NCBI RefSeq assembly: GCF_016462545.1 | Contig: NZ_JAEMTA010000023.1 | Location: 1-64,000, forward strand | Length of the DNA stretch: 64,000 nucleotides | Direction of reading: 5' to 3' | From: Mycolicibacterium sp. | GTDB taxonomy: Bacteria > Actinomycetota > Actinomycetes > Mycobacteriales > Mycobacteriaceae | In this document: in pieces, positions 1 to 8,245 of the stretch | How the letters are laid out: each line of letters opens with the position of its first letter | Numbering within the stretch: the stretch's first letter is position 1 | Made by a program: the position numbers and the translations under genes | The notes under the pieces: generated by a model | What the model was told of the DNA's origin: nothing | Database searches by the model: none | The model's input: the letters and a program-made list of their open reading frames with translations, nothing else

Positions 1-37
1 AATCCGTTGGTCCTGGGTTCAAGTCCCAGTCGCCCTA
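1..37 (+). tRNA. 3' part of a tRNA (5' half outside the window)
   Basis: The first bases fold as the end of a tRNA: a T-stem at 13-17 pairs with 25-29 around a 7-nt TTCAAGT loop at 18-24, followed by a 7-nt acceptor strand at 30-36 and discriminator A at 37. The CCA end is not encoded. The anticodon lies before base 1. What remains of the anticodon arm (AA then TCCGT) would fit a Lys, Met or Ile2 tRNA, so the identity is left open. Confidence 0.75.
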
Positions 38-53
38 CGTCAGAGGCTGTTTT

Positions 54-218
54 TCACGACCGTTTTCGCGGAGTCATCGCTTGTTCGTCGTTGATAGACG
101 TGACATCCGCGCGCCAGTCGGCCGCCCGAACAGCTTCGAGAGCTTGGCGCGCAGAGACTGCTATGTGGGTCTGCCCGGCCAGCTGGGACTGCCATTCGGC
201 GTCGGTCGGCGCGGACAT
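54..218 (-). CDS. possible small hypothetical protein (54 aa)
   Basis: A short minus-strand frame starting at an ATG and reading MSAPTDAEWQ gives a hydrophilic, probably helical 54-residue protein with natural-looking composition. It could be extended upstream to a GTG at 278, giving 74 residues. No clear ribosome binding site precedes either start and no family is recognised. It lies between the tRNA and the downstream end of the GGDEF gene. It may be a real small gene or a chance frame. Confidence 0.3.
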   Translation of the reverse strand: MSAPTDAEWQSQLAGQTHIAVSARQALEAVRAADWRADVTSINDEQAMTPRKRS

Positions 219-314
219 GAACAGTCGCGACGGCTGCGGATGATTTGGTGGGATCCCGTCGCTTTCGTCGTCCTTCACGTGTGCACCCAGGTCTCGGCGC
301 GACGGCCATGCGGA

Positions 315-1472
315 TCACGGACCTACGGCGATCTGATTTCGGCCGCCGAGTTTGGCCTTGTACAGCGCCTTGTCTGCCGCATCGAGCAGGGCGGTCAGCT
401 GTGCCCGCGAGTCGCCGACGGCGATTCCGAAGCTCGCGGTCACCGTCGTGGCCACGCCGTTGAGTTCGACTATGTGTGCGGCCAACCGGGACCGAGCAGA
501 CTCGGCCCACAGGACAGCCGGCTGCACTCCGTCATGGGGCAGGAGTGCAGCGAACTCCTCGCCACCAATTCGGGCGATGATTCGACCGCTCCCTGCAGAC
601 TCGACCAATATCCGCGCGAAGGCGATCAGGACCGTGTCACCGCCCGCGTGGCCAAAGGTGTCGTTGACCACCTTGAAATGGTCGAGGTCCGCGAGTACCA
701 GGGCGCAGCGCTCGGTGCGTGCCAACAACGCCTCCCCGCGGCGCTTGAAACCGCGTCGATTCAGCACACCCGTCAGTTCGTCACGATCACGCTGCGAACG
801 TAATTCCTGTGCCATGTCGACGACCGTGACGGCCAGCAACGTGATCAGGCACGCGGGCAACACGACGGCGCTCGCCACGATGAGGAACAACTCCAGGTTT
901 GACGCCATGTAGCTGTCGAGCTCGCTCCGCGTTGTGATCTCGTGGGGCACGGTCGAACCTAGTGCGGCGAACACGTCGGCTCCGAGGGCGGCCGTCAGCA
1001 CCGCCGTAGCGGTGACTGCCGCCACATCAGGCCCGCTCCTTGGCGCTCGCCCCCACAGCCTGTGCACCACGGTCGCAAGTAGCATTGCCGTCCCGAGATT
1101 CTGGGTAGTGATCCGTCCGACTAAGAACGGCGACAGGAAGGCGAAGTACCACACGAGCACGGGCAGCACTGCGAGATAGACGAGCAGAAGCCCGCGAGGC
1201 AACCGGTCGCCGACCCGTCTGAGCAGGCCATCTGCGAGCAGGAGCATCGCCACGGGGAAGAGAACACCGTGGATCGACGACGCGAGCGCTGCCTGGAGCG
1301 GCAGCGATAGCGCGATCGTGCCGACGGTATAGCAGCCGATCGCCCCCGCGAAGACCAACGCAGATGCTCCGCTTCGGTCGATGACCCAGATGACGACGAA
1401 GAGCAGTCCGACACCCGCCATCGCGGCCGATCCGAGGTTGACGGCGAGCAGCCAGCCCTGCGACACAGCCAC
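315..1472 (-). CDS. membrane-bound diguanylate cyclase (GGEEF variant)
   Basis: Predicted to make cyclic-di-GMP from two GTP at the inner membrane. Residues 1 to about 215 form roughly seven hydrophobic helices, and the C-terminal 160 residues are a GGDEF domain. The signature is GGEEF at about 303-307, which is compatible with activity. The inhibitory I-site (RxxD upstream of the signature) is absent: the segment reads SGRIIARIGGEEF. The enzyme may therefore lack the usual product inhibition. There is no EAL partner domain. The GTG at 1472 overlaps a GGGG run; a GTG two codons later (1466) has better spacing to that purine run and may be the true start. The next gene, at 1824, is divergent. 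Confidence 0.85.
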   Translation of the reverse strand: MAVSQGWLLAVNLGSAAMAGVGLLFVVIWVIDRSGASALVFAGAIGCYTVGTIALSLPLQAALASSIHGVLFPVAMLLLADGLLRRVGDRLPRGLLLVYLAVLPVLVWYFAFLSPFLVGRITTQNLGTAMLLATVVHRLWGRAPRSGPDVAAVTATAVLTAALGADVFAALGSTVPHEITTRSELDSYMASNLELFLIVASAVVLPACLITLLAVTVVDMAQELRSQRDRDELTGVLNRRGFKRRGEALLARTERCALVLADLDHFKVVNDTFGHAGGDTVLIAFARILVESAGSGRIIARIGGEEFAALLPHDGVQPAVLWAESARSRLAAHIVELNGVATTVTASFGIAVGDSRAQLTALLDAADKALYKAKLGGRNQIAVGP

Positions 1473-1823
1473 CCCCTAGCTGGCACGCAACGGCGATCCG
1501 CGTGACGGCCCCCGCTGGATGACAGTGCTTTGTACCACATCCTTGGGCACCAACGGCGTCGGAGTGGGATTTGCCAGATGGTTGCTGGAAAGCGTGGACA
1601 GCGGCCGATCCAACGCCACACGAGCACCGTCGACATTGGCGAGAACATCTTGATGGCTAATGCGTGTCGGCAATTTTCGCTGGCCGCCTGGCCGGGCGTG
1701 GCCTGGCTCGGTCTGACGCCGAAGGCAGGATCGGTCGACCCGCCCGGCAAAGTTACGATCCGGATCCGCGGAGGGGTGTCGTCACACGACGTCCGTCGAA
1801 GTGCATACGGTTCATAATGAATC
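1473..1823. other. divergent intergenic region (351 bp)
   Basis: Separates the divergent diguanylate cyclase and the membrane-anchored protein at 1824. It should hold both promoters. Short frames inside it are not convincing. I see no clear operator or RNA. The segment just before the 1824 start is relatively AT-rich (GGTTCATAATGAATC). Confidence 0.5.
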
Positions 1824-2687
1824 ATGGGCGAACCACATCAGGACGGTCCCGACCCTGCCGTTCCAGCGAATGGTGAGCCGCCTGTCTATCCGACGCAGGG
1901 CGCGCCTGGTTACTGGGCGCCGCACCTTCCGCCGTCGGCCTACGGCGGTGTGTCCTTTGGGGCCGCGCCGCCCGTCTGGGCAAAGCCACCGGATCACTCG
2001 CGCCTGACCCTGGTGGTCCTCGGCGTGGTCGGTCTCGCTCTTCTCGCCGTAGTCGCCGTAGTCGCGGTCGTCGCGGTGACGATCGTGACGATGGGCCAAC
2101 TGAGTTCGACGGCCGGGCCACCGAGAACGGTCGTACAAAACGCCACGGAATGCACCGACGGCGTGTCGAACGGGGAGGTGCCGACGGGCGAGATGGTGTC
2201 AGCCGGCGGATTGTTCTTTCCCCGCGACGTGGCCCCTGGTTGGGATCTCCTTGCCGAACCGGACGAGCCGAACTCGGTCGATGCAGTCACGCTGCAAGAA
2301 GAAGTCGCCTATGACGAATCAGAGGGCATTGGCTGGCTCGCGAACGTAACGGTGGGCAACACCAACTTCGATCCCTCCCTGAGTCTGTCCGACCAGGCTC
2401 AGCTCATGCTGACGTGCATCGTGTCCAAGTCCTACGCTGGGGCATCACCCACGCTACGGGCGACCAACGCCATATCCAGTCGCCTCGACGGACTACCCAC
2501 GGCAACGGTCGAAGCAGCAATCTCCGCTGTCGCATTCGACCCAGCCATCACCGGTGATGACGTGGTGCTGACCATCGTCGGCACCACTCCCACATCCTAT
2601 TTCCTGGGCACGTCACCAATTGGGGATGCCAGCCGGCGCACTGTGGTGCAAGCAGCGCGTAGAGAATTGCACGTCTCTCAAGTGTGA
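1824..2687 (+). CDS. membrane-anchored secreted protein with Pro-rich N-terminus, unknown function
   Basis: A 287-residue protein with three parts. Residues 1-58 are cytoplasmic and rich in Pro, Gly and Tyr. Residues about 60-92 form one very hydrophobic Val/Ala helix. About 195 extracytoplasmic residues follow, with two cysteines (in NATECTDG and LTCIVSK) that could form a disulphide. This architecture is common among mycobacterial envelope proteins of unknown role. No catalytic motif is recognised. It stands alone, 60 bp before the epoxide-hydrolase-like gene on the same strand. Confidence 0.75.
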   Translation: MGEPHQDGPDPAVPANGEPPVYPTQGAPGYWAPHLPPSAYGGVSFGAAPPVWAKPPDHSRLTLVVLGVVGLALLAVVAVVAVVAVTIVTMGQLSSTAGPPRTVVQNATECTDGVSNGEVPTGEMVSAGGLFFPRDVAPGWDLLAEPDEPNSVDAVTLQEEVAYDESEGIGWLANVTVGNTNFDPSLSLSDQAQLMLTCIVSKSYAGASPTLRATNAISSRLDGLPTATVEAAISAVAFDPAITGDDVVLTIVGTTPTSYFLGTSPIGDASRRTVVQAARRELHVSQV

Positions 2688-2747
2688 TGGCTGAATCTTC
2701 AAGAGGGGGTAACCCTCCGTCGATCGTGCCGAGGAAGGAAGCCCGCA

Positions 2748-3869
2748 GTGGCCGCCGAGCCGTTTGAAGTCAGCATCACAGACGCCGAGATCGAGGATCT
2801 GCGTGACCGGTTGCGCCGAACGCGTTGGCCCGAGCCCGAACCGGTGAACGACTGGTCACAAGGGTTGCCGCTGGCCTACGCGCAGGAGCTCTGCCGCAGC
2901 TGGGCCGAAGACTACGACTTCGGTTTCGCCAAGCGGCTCAACGTCTTTCCGCAATACCGCGACACGGTCGACGGGTTGGGCATCCACTTCCTGCACGTTC
3001 GCTCGCCAGAACCGAACGCGTTCCCGCTGGTCCTCACCCACGGCTGGCCGGGCTCCGTACTCGAATTCCTCGAGGTGCTGGGCCCGCTCACCGATCCGCG
3101 TGCGCACGGCGGGGACCCGTCAGACGCGTTTCACGTAGTCGCGCCGTCGTTGCCGGGTTACGGCTGGAGTGACAAACCATCGACGACTGGATGGGGCATC
3201 ACCCGCATTGCGAAGGCCTGGGACACGTTGATGGTGTCGCTGGGTTACGAGCGGTACGGCGCGCAGGGTGGGGACTGGGGTTCGGCCGTGTCCGGCGCGC
3301 TGGGCGAGGTGGCGCCGGAGCGGGTGGTCGGCGTGCACCTGAACATGGGAGCCGTTGCGGCGGGCACGTTCGACGACCCGACGCCTGCCGAGTTCGCGAA
3401 CCTCCAGGCCGCCAAAGAATTCGAGCGCACCGGCCGGGGATACTCCGCGCAGCAGGCTACGCGGCCGCAGACGCTCGGTTATGGCCTCACCGATTCCCCG
3501 GCAGGCCAAGCTGCCTGGATTGCCGAAAAGTTCTGGGCCTGGACGGACAACGACGGCCACCCCGAGGACGCATTGTCGCGGCAGAAGATCCTCGACGAGA
3601 TCTCGGTCTACTGGTTCACCGCGTCGGCAACGTCGTCGGCGCGCTTGTACTGGGAGAGCTTCGCTGCCTTCCGGGACAAGGTCACCGCACCGTCCGGGGT
3701 GTCGGTCTACCCGCGTGACATCACCCGCCCGTCGCGGCGGGAGGCCGAGCGGCGGTTCACTGATCTGCGCTGGTTCGAGGAGTTGCCTCGCGGTGGCCAC
3801 TTCGCGGCGCTGGAGCAGCCGGAGTCGCTGACGGACCAGGTGCGCGGGTTCTTTCGCCTCTTTCGCTGA
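2748..3869 (+). CDS. epoxide hydrolase family protein (alpha/beta hydrolase)
   Basis: Predicted to open epoxides, or hydrolyse related substrates, through an aspartyl-ester intermediate. The N-terminal 110 residues match the EHN region of microsomal-type epoxide hydrolases. HGWPG at 98-102 supplies the oxyanion-hole region. The nucleophile is Asp176 in GGDWGS, and the catalytic His is about 351 in GGHFAALE. At 373 residues it is full length for bacterial members. The start is a GTG preceded by an AGGAAGGA Shine-Dalgarno. The substrate is unknown; mycobacteria carry many paralogues linked to lipid or xenobiotic metabolism. Confidence 0.88.
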   Translation: MAAEPFEVSITDAEIEDLRDRLRRTRWPEPEPVNDWSQGLPLAYAQELCRSWAEDYDFGFAKRLNVFPQYRDTVDGLGIHFLHVRSPEPNAFPLVLTHGWPGSVLEFLEVLGPLTDPRAHGGDPSDAFHVVAPSLPGYGWSDKPSTTGWGITRIAKAWDTLMVSLGYERYGAQGGDWGSAVSGALGEVAPERVVGVHLNMGAVAAGTFDDPTPAEFANLQAAKEFERTGRGYSAQQATRPQTLGYGLTDSPAGQAAWIAEKFWAWTDNDGHPEDALSRQKILDEISVYWFTASATSSARLYWESFAAFRDKVTAPSGVSVYPRDITRPSRREAERRFTDLRWFEELPRGGHFAALEQPESLTDQVRGFFRLFR

Positions 3870-4198
3870 CCAGCCGTCGCTACCACGTTCGCGCCGTAAC
3901 GTGACGTCGCTCAGCGGGCAGCGGCGTGATGGCGTCGGCCCGCACTGCTGACATGACAGCGACCGAAAGCCAAGCAGCAGTTCGACATTCACGCTGGCGT
4001 AATCTCCGAACGCGAATCCTTGGTCGAGGAATTCGGGTCACACAGCGCATGGCCACATCGAGTTGAAGGGACTTTGTGCCCGGCCCTAGGTGACCCAAGC
4101 CTCGATACGGGAGGGATCAAACTGTTCTAGCTTGTGAACACAACGCTCCGGGGCGCTACTGGCGGGTGCGGGTATTTCACAGACCGATTGGACCAAAC
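3870..4198. other. intergenic region upstream of the PNPOx-like gene (329 bp)
   Basis: No convincing gene. It contains a DosR-like box at 4068-4081 and a 5-bp inverted repeat (TGTTC, 8-nt spacer, GAACA) at 4123-4140. Either could be a control site for the gene that starts at 4199. Confidence 0.45.
4068..4081. promoter_or_regulatory. candidate DosR (DevR) box
   Basis: GGGACTTTGTGCCC matches 11 of 14 positions of the hypoxia regulator consensus core GGGACTTTAGTCCC, with one perfect half-site. It lies about 118 bp before the PNPOx-like start. A single box at that distance is suggestive only. Confidence 0.35.
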
Positions 4199-4615
4199 AT
4201 GACGACCCTCGACGCGAACTCGGTTGACGAGTTGACCGATCAGGACAGCTGGAACTTGCTAGACAGCGTCGCCTTGGGGCGACTGGCGACGAGTGTTGCA
4301 GACCGGCCGGAGATCTTCCCGGTCAACTTCGCCGTCCAGCAGCACACCATTCTGCTGCGCACCGCCGAAGGGACGAAACTGTTGCACGCGATGTCAAATG
4401 GGCACGTTGCATTCGAAGTCGACGGCTACAACGCCGAACAGGGCTGGAGTGTCGTCGTCAAGGGCCGGGCCTATGTGCTGGGGGCCTCAGAGCTTGCTGA
4501 GGCTGAACGCGGGCAGGTGCTGCCGTGGACCACGACGTTCAAGGATCGCTTCATCCGCATCGTGCCCACCGAGATCAGCGGGCGTAGATTCCGCTTCGAG
4601 GCCAAGAGCGAGTAA
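4199..4615 (+). CDS. pyridoxamine 5'-phosphate oxidase-like flavoprotein
   Basis: A 138-residue single-domain protein of the split-barrel FMN-binding superfamily. The N-terminus (DQDSWNLLDSVALGRLAT), the central RPEIFPVNF strand and VVVKGRAYVL are typical of mycobacterial PNPOx-like proteins. Members bind FMN, F420 or haem and carry out varied reductions, so no substrate is assigned. The ATG at 4199 is preferred over a GTG 11 codons upstream because the domain begins directly after it. The nearest upstream signal is the DosR-like box at 4068. The downstream sulfatase gene is convergent. Confidence 0.78.
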   Translation: MTTLDANSVDELTDQDSWNLLDSVALGRLATSVADRPEIFPVNFAVQQHTILLRTAEGTKLLHAMSNGHVAFEVDGYNAEQGWSVVVKGRAYVLGASELAEAERGQVLPWTTTFKDRFIRIVPTEISGRRFRFEAKSE

Positions 4616-4714
4616 TCAACGGTGGCGCAGCAGATCTGGTGGGTTCGCTGACTACGTGCAGCCGCTCACGGTGACGTCTCCGCGTCGTCCGGTGGCCGAG
4701 GGGTGAGGACACGG

Positions 4715-6256
4715 TCAATTCTTGAGCGTGCCGTCTTGCAACATCGCCAACGCCTTCTCGACGCTCAGCGTGCCGGAGGCCTGGCTGGGCGGGTACGCCG
4801 CGAACGTAGCGAGGAACTCCCCGACGATGTTGACCGCGGGCACCATGGTCCACAACTTCTCACCCCACCAGCGGCCGTAGAGCATGCCCTCGGTCTGGTA
4901 GCGCTCCCACGGATCCTGGCGCAGGTTGGTTACGACGGGCACGTTGGTGGAGTCCTCCTTGCCGGTGAAGAGGTTTCCGACGATGGTCTTGAAGTTGAGC
5001 TTCCAGGCGTTGTATCGCACGGCCATCAGATCGGCGTTGTCGCTGAAGTAGAAGAACTCCCGGCGTGGGCCCTCGTCAACGTCGCCCGTGAAGTACGGCG
5101 TGAAGTCGTACCCGTCGAGGTGGACCTTGAACGTCTTCCCGCCGGCTTCCAGACCGGTGAGCAGGTCGTCCTTGGTCTCGGGAGCGCCCGCGGCGGCGAG
5201 AAGTGTTGGCAGCCAATCTTCGTGGGCCATGATCTCGTTGACGATGGTGCCAGGCTCGATGACTCCTGGCCACTTGGCGACCATGGGCACCCGGAAGCCG
5301 CCTTCATAGGTGCTGCCCTTCTCGCCGCGGAACGGATGGTTGCCGCCGTCGGGCCAGCTGAAGATCTCGGCGCCGTTGTCACTGGTGAACAACACGATGG
5401 TGTCGTCGGCGATGCCGAGTTCGTCGAGCTTGTCGAGGATCTGGCCGACCTCCCAGTCCAACTCCATCATGGCATCGGCGAATAGTCCGAAGCCGCTCTT
5501 GCCCTGCCATCTCGGTGCAAGGTGGGTCCAGACGTGGCATCGAGTGGAGTTGTGCCACAGGAAGAACGGGGTGTCGGCTGCCACGGAGCGGTCGATGAAG
5601 TCCAGTGAGCGCCGCACAAGCTCAGAGTCGACGTCCTCCATGTTGGTGACGGCAGCTTCGTCCATGCCGGGGTGCGGGGGCATCGGACCGCCGTCGGCTA
5701 TGCTCTGCTTGCCGACCCGGCCCCAACGCGGGTGCTCGGTTGGATCGTCGACGTCGGTTGCCTTGGTGTCCAGGATGTTTCGCGGACCGAAACGTTCGTG
5801 GAATGCGGGGTCCTTGGGGTACTCGTTGTCGTACGGCTCCTCCATGGCGTTGAGGTGATAGAGGATGCCGTAGAACTCGTCGAAGCCGTGGACGGTGGGC
5901 AGGTACTCGTTGCGGTCGCCCAGGTGGTTCTTGCCGATCTGCGCCGATACGTACCCGTGGGGTTTGAGCAATTCGGCGATCGTCGGATCCGAATCCTGCA
6001 GGCCCTGTTTGGCGGCAGGCATGCCGACTTTCAGCAGACCCGTGCGAAAGGGGGTCTGACCGGTGATGAACGCGGCCCGCCCCGCGGTGCAGGACTGTTC
6101 ACCGTAATAGTCGGTGAAGAGTGCGCCCTCGCGGGCGATCCTGTCGATGTTGGGCGTGGAGCCGCCCATCATGCCGCGGTGATACGCGCTGAGGTTCCAG
6201 ATGCCTACGTCGTCGGCCATGATCATGACGATGTTCGGCTTCTTCTGATCCGCCAC
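4715..6256 (-). CDS. type I (formylglycine-dependent) sulfatase / arylsulfatase
   Basis: Predicted to hydrolyse sulfate esters. The 513-residue protein begins with the metal-binding IVMIMADD segment (Asp14, Asp15). It carries the sulfatase signature CTAGR at 56-60, where Cys56 must be converted to formylglycine. The usual Pro of CxPxR is Ala, as in an established subgroup. FTSDNGAE and NHPFRGEKGSTYEGG provide further active-site segments. There is no signal peptide, so it is probably cytoplasmic. The GTG start at 6256 follows GAGGAG with good spacing, so the longer frame reaching to about 6496 is rejected. It depends on a formylglycine-generating enzyme encoded outside the window. Confidence 0.9.
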   Translation of the reverse strand: MADQKKPNIVMIMADDVGIWNLSAYHRGMMGGSTPNIDRIAREGALFTDYYGEQSCTAGRAAFITGQTPFRTGLLKVGMPAAKQGLQDSDPTIAELLKPHGYVSAQIGKNHLGDRNEYLPTVHGFDEFYGILYHLNAMEEPYDNEYPKDPAFHERFGPRNILDTKATDVDDPTEHPRWGRVGKQSIADGGPMPPHPGMDEAAVTNMEDVDSELVRRSLDFIDRSVAADTPFFLWHNSTRCHVWTHLAPRWQGKSGFGLFADAMMELDWEVGQILDKLDELGIADDTIVLFTSDNGAEIFSWPDGGNHPFRGEKGSTYEGGFRVPMVAKWPGVIEPGTIVNEIMAHEDWLPTLLAAAGAPETKDDLLTGLEAGGKTFKVHLDGYDFTPYFTGDVDEGPRREFFYFSDNADLMAVRYNAWKLNFKTIVGNLFTGKEDSTNVPVVTNLRQDPWERYQTEGMLYGRWWGEKLWTMVPAVNIVGEFLATFAAYPPSQASGTLSVEKALAMLQDGTLKN

Positions 6257-6441
6257 GTAGGTGCTCCTCGTTCGAAATGATCGGGCGCATGGTCTGGGCG
6301 CGGACCCGACGCTACCCGCCTGAACTGGATCGCCGCCCAGGATGCAGCTATCTCCACCCGTGTGCCCCGAGGCGGTCTCAGCCGAGCTTTGACTCGAAGC
6401 CGGGAGTCGAGCCCACTGGCGCAGGCGGCAGAATGGCAGCC

Positions 6442-7290
6442 ATGCGAGTGACGGTCTTGGGTACGGGCGCCATGGGTGCTGGGATGGCGCGGTCATTGCT
6501 GCGCGAGGATTTCGCGGTTGCGGTGTGGAACCGTACGGCGGAGCGGGCGGAGCCGCTGGCCGAGGACGGTGCCGTGGTCGCGCTCGATCCGGTTTCGGCA
6601 GTCACCGACGCCGATGTCGTGATCGCGATGTTGTTCGACGCGGCGGCGACGCTGGAGGTGATGGCGATGGTGCTGCCGGCCATGAAGGACGGCGCCGTGT
6701 TCGTCCAGTGCGCGACCGTCGGCCTCGATGGCGCCTCCCGAACCGCGTCGCTCGCCGCCGAGCAGGGCGTCGCGTTTCTGGACTGCCCGGTGCTCGGCAC
6801 CAAGGCGCCGGCCGAGCAGGGCAAGCTGGTGATGCTGGCCTCGGGCGACCCGGGTCTGCGCGAGCGGGTGCAGCCGGCGTTCGACGCGGTGGGGTCCAAG
6901 ACGATCTGGGTGGGGGATGAACTCGGTTCGGCGTCCAAGCTGAAACTGGTGTGCAACGCGTGGATCGCGTCCTTGGCCGCTGCCGTCGGTCAGTCATTGG
7001 CCCTCGCAAGGGGTCTCGGCGTGGATCAGCAGTTGATGCTCGACGCGTTCGACGGTGCGGCGGCGGGCTCGCCGTACCTGCAGGCGAAGGGCACGGCGAT
7101 CATCGAGTCGTCATACGCTCCGCAGTTCAGCGTCGACGGGGTCCGCAAGGACACGGGACTGATCAGGGACGCGGTGGTGGCATCGGGGTTGTCAACGGTA
7201 CTGGTCGACGGCGTCCGTGCCGCCTTCGACGCAGCCAGCGAGGCCGGTCACGGCGGCGATGACATGGCCGCGGTCTACTTCGGCTTCTGA
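6442..7290 (+). CDS. NAD(P)-dependent beta-hydroxyacid dehydrogenase family protein
   Basis: A 282-residue two-domain dehydrogenase of the 3-hydroxyisobutyrate/tartronate semialdehyde reductase family. The N-terminus is the dinucleotide-binding motif GTGAMGAGMA at about 7-16. DCPVLGTKAPAEQG is the substrate loop, and the catalytic Lys sits in SASKLKLVCNAW about 60 residues later. The C-terminal half is all-helical. The start could be ATG 6433 or ATG 6442; neither has a strong ribosome binding site, and the second is chosen because the Rossmann fold begins at once. It is divergent from the sulfatase with about 185 bp between them. The physiological substrate is unknown. Confidence 0.85.
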   Translation: MRVTVLGTGAMGAGMARSLLREDFAVAVWNRTAERAEPLAEDGAVVALDPVSAVTDADVVIAMLFDAAATLEVMAMVLPAMKDGAVFVQCATVGLDGASRTASLAAEQGVAFLDCPVLGTKAPAEQGKLVMLASGDPGLRERVQPAFDAVGSKTIWVGDELGSASKLKLVCNAWIASLAAAVGQSLALARGLGVDQQLMLDAFDGAAAGSPYLQAKGTAIIESSYAPQFSVDGVRKDTGLIRDAVVASGLSTVLVDGVRAAFDAASEAGHGGDDMAAVYFGF

Positions 7291-7476
7291 TTCTTGGCCG
7301 TACACGTCACCGTGGCAAGCACCGCCACCCGGCAGACAGACGAGAACGACATCTATGTGGCCGCGCTGAACAATGACCAGATCCCGGCCGAGGGCCGCAC
7401 CGGGCGATTAAGGTCGGACAGGCGGATCGCCACAGATGTGTGGCTCTCATCGAGCGCAACGAAGGCGGGTGGGCGG

Positions 7477-7848
7477 GTGTTTGCACGCAAGCCGCCGCTG
7501 CAGAAGGTCGGAACCGATCCGGACTACCGGTTCACGTTGGCCAACGAACGTACGTTCTTGGCGTGGGTGCGCACCGGATTGGCGCTCCTCGCCGGCGCGG
7601 TCGCGTTGGCCAGCCTCGTCCACGATTTCGGTCCACGATGGTTGCGGATCTCGATCACGGTGTTTCTCTTGGCGCTTTCGCTGACCGTCAACGTCGGCGC
7701 ATACTCTCGGTGGGACCGCACCGAACGCGCATTGCGCGAAAATCGTTCGCTGCCAACGGATCCACTCCCTCGGATCATGGTGGCAGGTGTTGGCATCGTC
7801 ATTGCTGCGGCCGTCGTCCTGATCTTCTTGGCCGAGACGGGCAGATAG
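7477..7848 (+). CDS. DUF202 (YidH-type) membrane protein
   Basis: A 123-residue membrane protein with the DUF202 core: the amphipathic TLANERTFLAWVRTGLALL segment, then two further hydrophobic helices, about three in all. The GTG at 7477 is preceded by AAGGCGGGTGGGCGG and gives a normal family length. A TTG at 7294 would add 61 residues with no family resemblance. The molecular function of YidH proteins is unknown. The stop codon overlaps the start of the next gene, a second member of the family. Confidence 0.72.
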   Translation: MFARKPPLQKVGTDPDYRFTLANERTFLAWVRTGLALLAGAVALASLVHDFGPRWLRISITVFLLALSLTVNVGAYSRWDRTERALRENRSLPTDPLPRIMVAGVGIVIAAAVVLIFLAETGR

Positions 7849-8171
7849 TGAACGGCGAGTTGTTGGACGTCGGGGCGCAGGCCGAGCGCACGGCGCTCGC
7901 ATGGCAGCGGACCGGAATCGGGGCAATCGCCGTCGGCATACTGCTGATGCGTGGGCACGCCCACGATCACCTGTTCTCGCTTTGGCCGGGTCTGCTGCTG
8001 GCCGTAGGGGCGGGCCTGGCCATCTCGATCCTGGTTCCGCAGCGGTATCGACGGATGTTGCGGACCGTGCAGTCGGGACGGACGCCGCTATCGCGCGGGA
8101 TGGTGCCCGGCGCAACGCTGGTGTTGGTGGTCGCAACAGTCGCGATCGGTGTCGAACTATTGCGTGGGTGA
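7848..8171 (+). CDS. second DUF202-like membrane protein
   Basis: A 107-residue protein whose GTG start shares one base with the upstream stop (TAGTG), implying translational coupling. The AERTALAWQRTGIGAIAVG segment is equivalent to the ERTFLAWVRTG motif of its neighbour, and two more hydrophobic helices follow. The two proteins probably form a hetero-oligomeric membrane complex. Tandem DUF202 genes of this kind are known in actinobacteria. A hairpin at 8184-8200 follows directly. Confidence 0.75.
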   Translation: MNGELLDVGAQAERTALAWQRTGIGAIAVGILLMRGHAHDHLFSLWPGLLLAVGAGLAISILVPQRYRRMLRTVQSGRTPLSRGMVPGATLVLVVATVAIGVELLRG

Positions 8172-8183
8172 AGCATCCAGGCG

Positions 8184-8200
8184 TCCCCAGGCTCTGGGGA
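8184..8200. terminator. hairpin between convergent genes, probable terminator
   Basis: TCCCCAG, a 3-nt loop and CTGGGGA form a perfect 7-bp stem. It lies 13 bp after the DUF202 stop and 46 bp from the stop of the convergent GGDEF gene. There is no T-tract, as is usual in mycobacteria. Confidence 0.5.
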
Positions 8201-8245
8201 ATCGGAAACCATTGCACCGCAGCGCAAAACGTCGAGACGTGCCGC

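Noticed and set aside
1476..1673. 65-residue frame in the divergent region after the first cyclase
   Set aside because: No ribosome binding site and no recognisable pattern; more likely promoter DNA.
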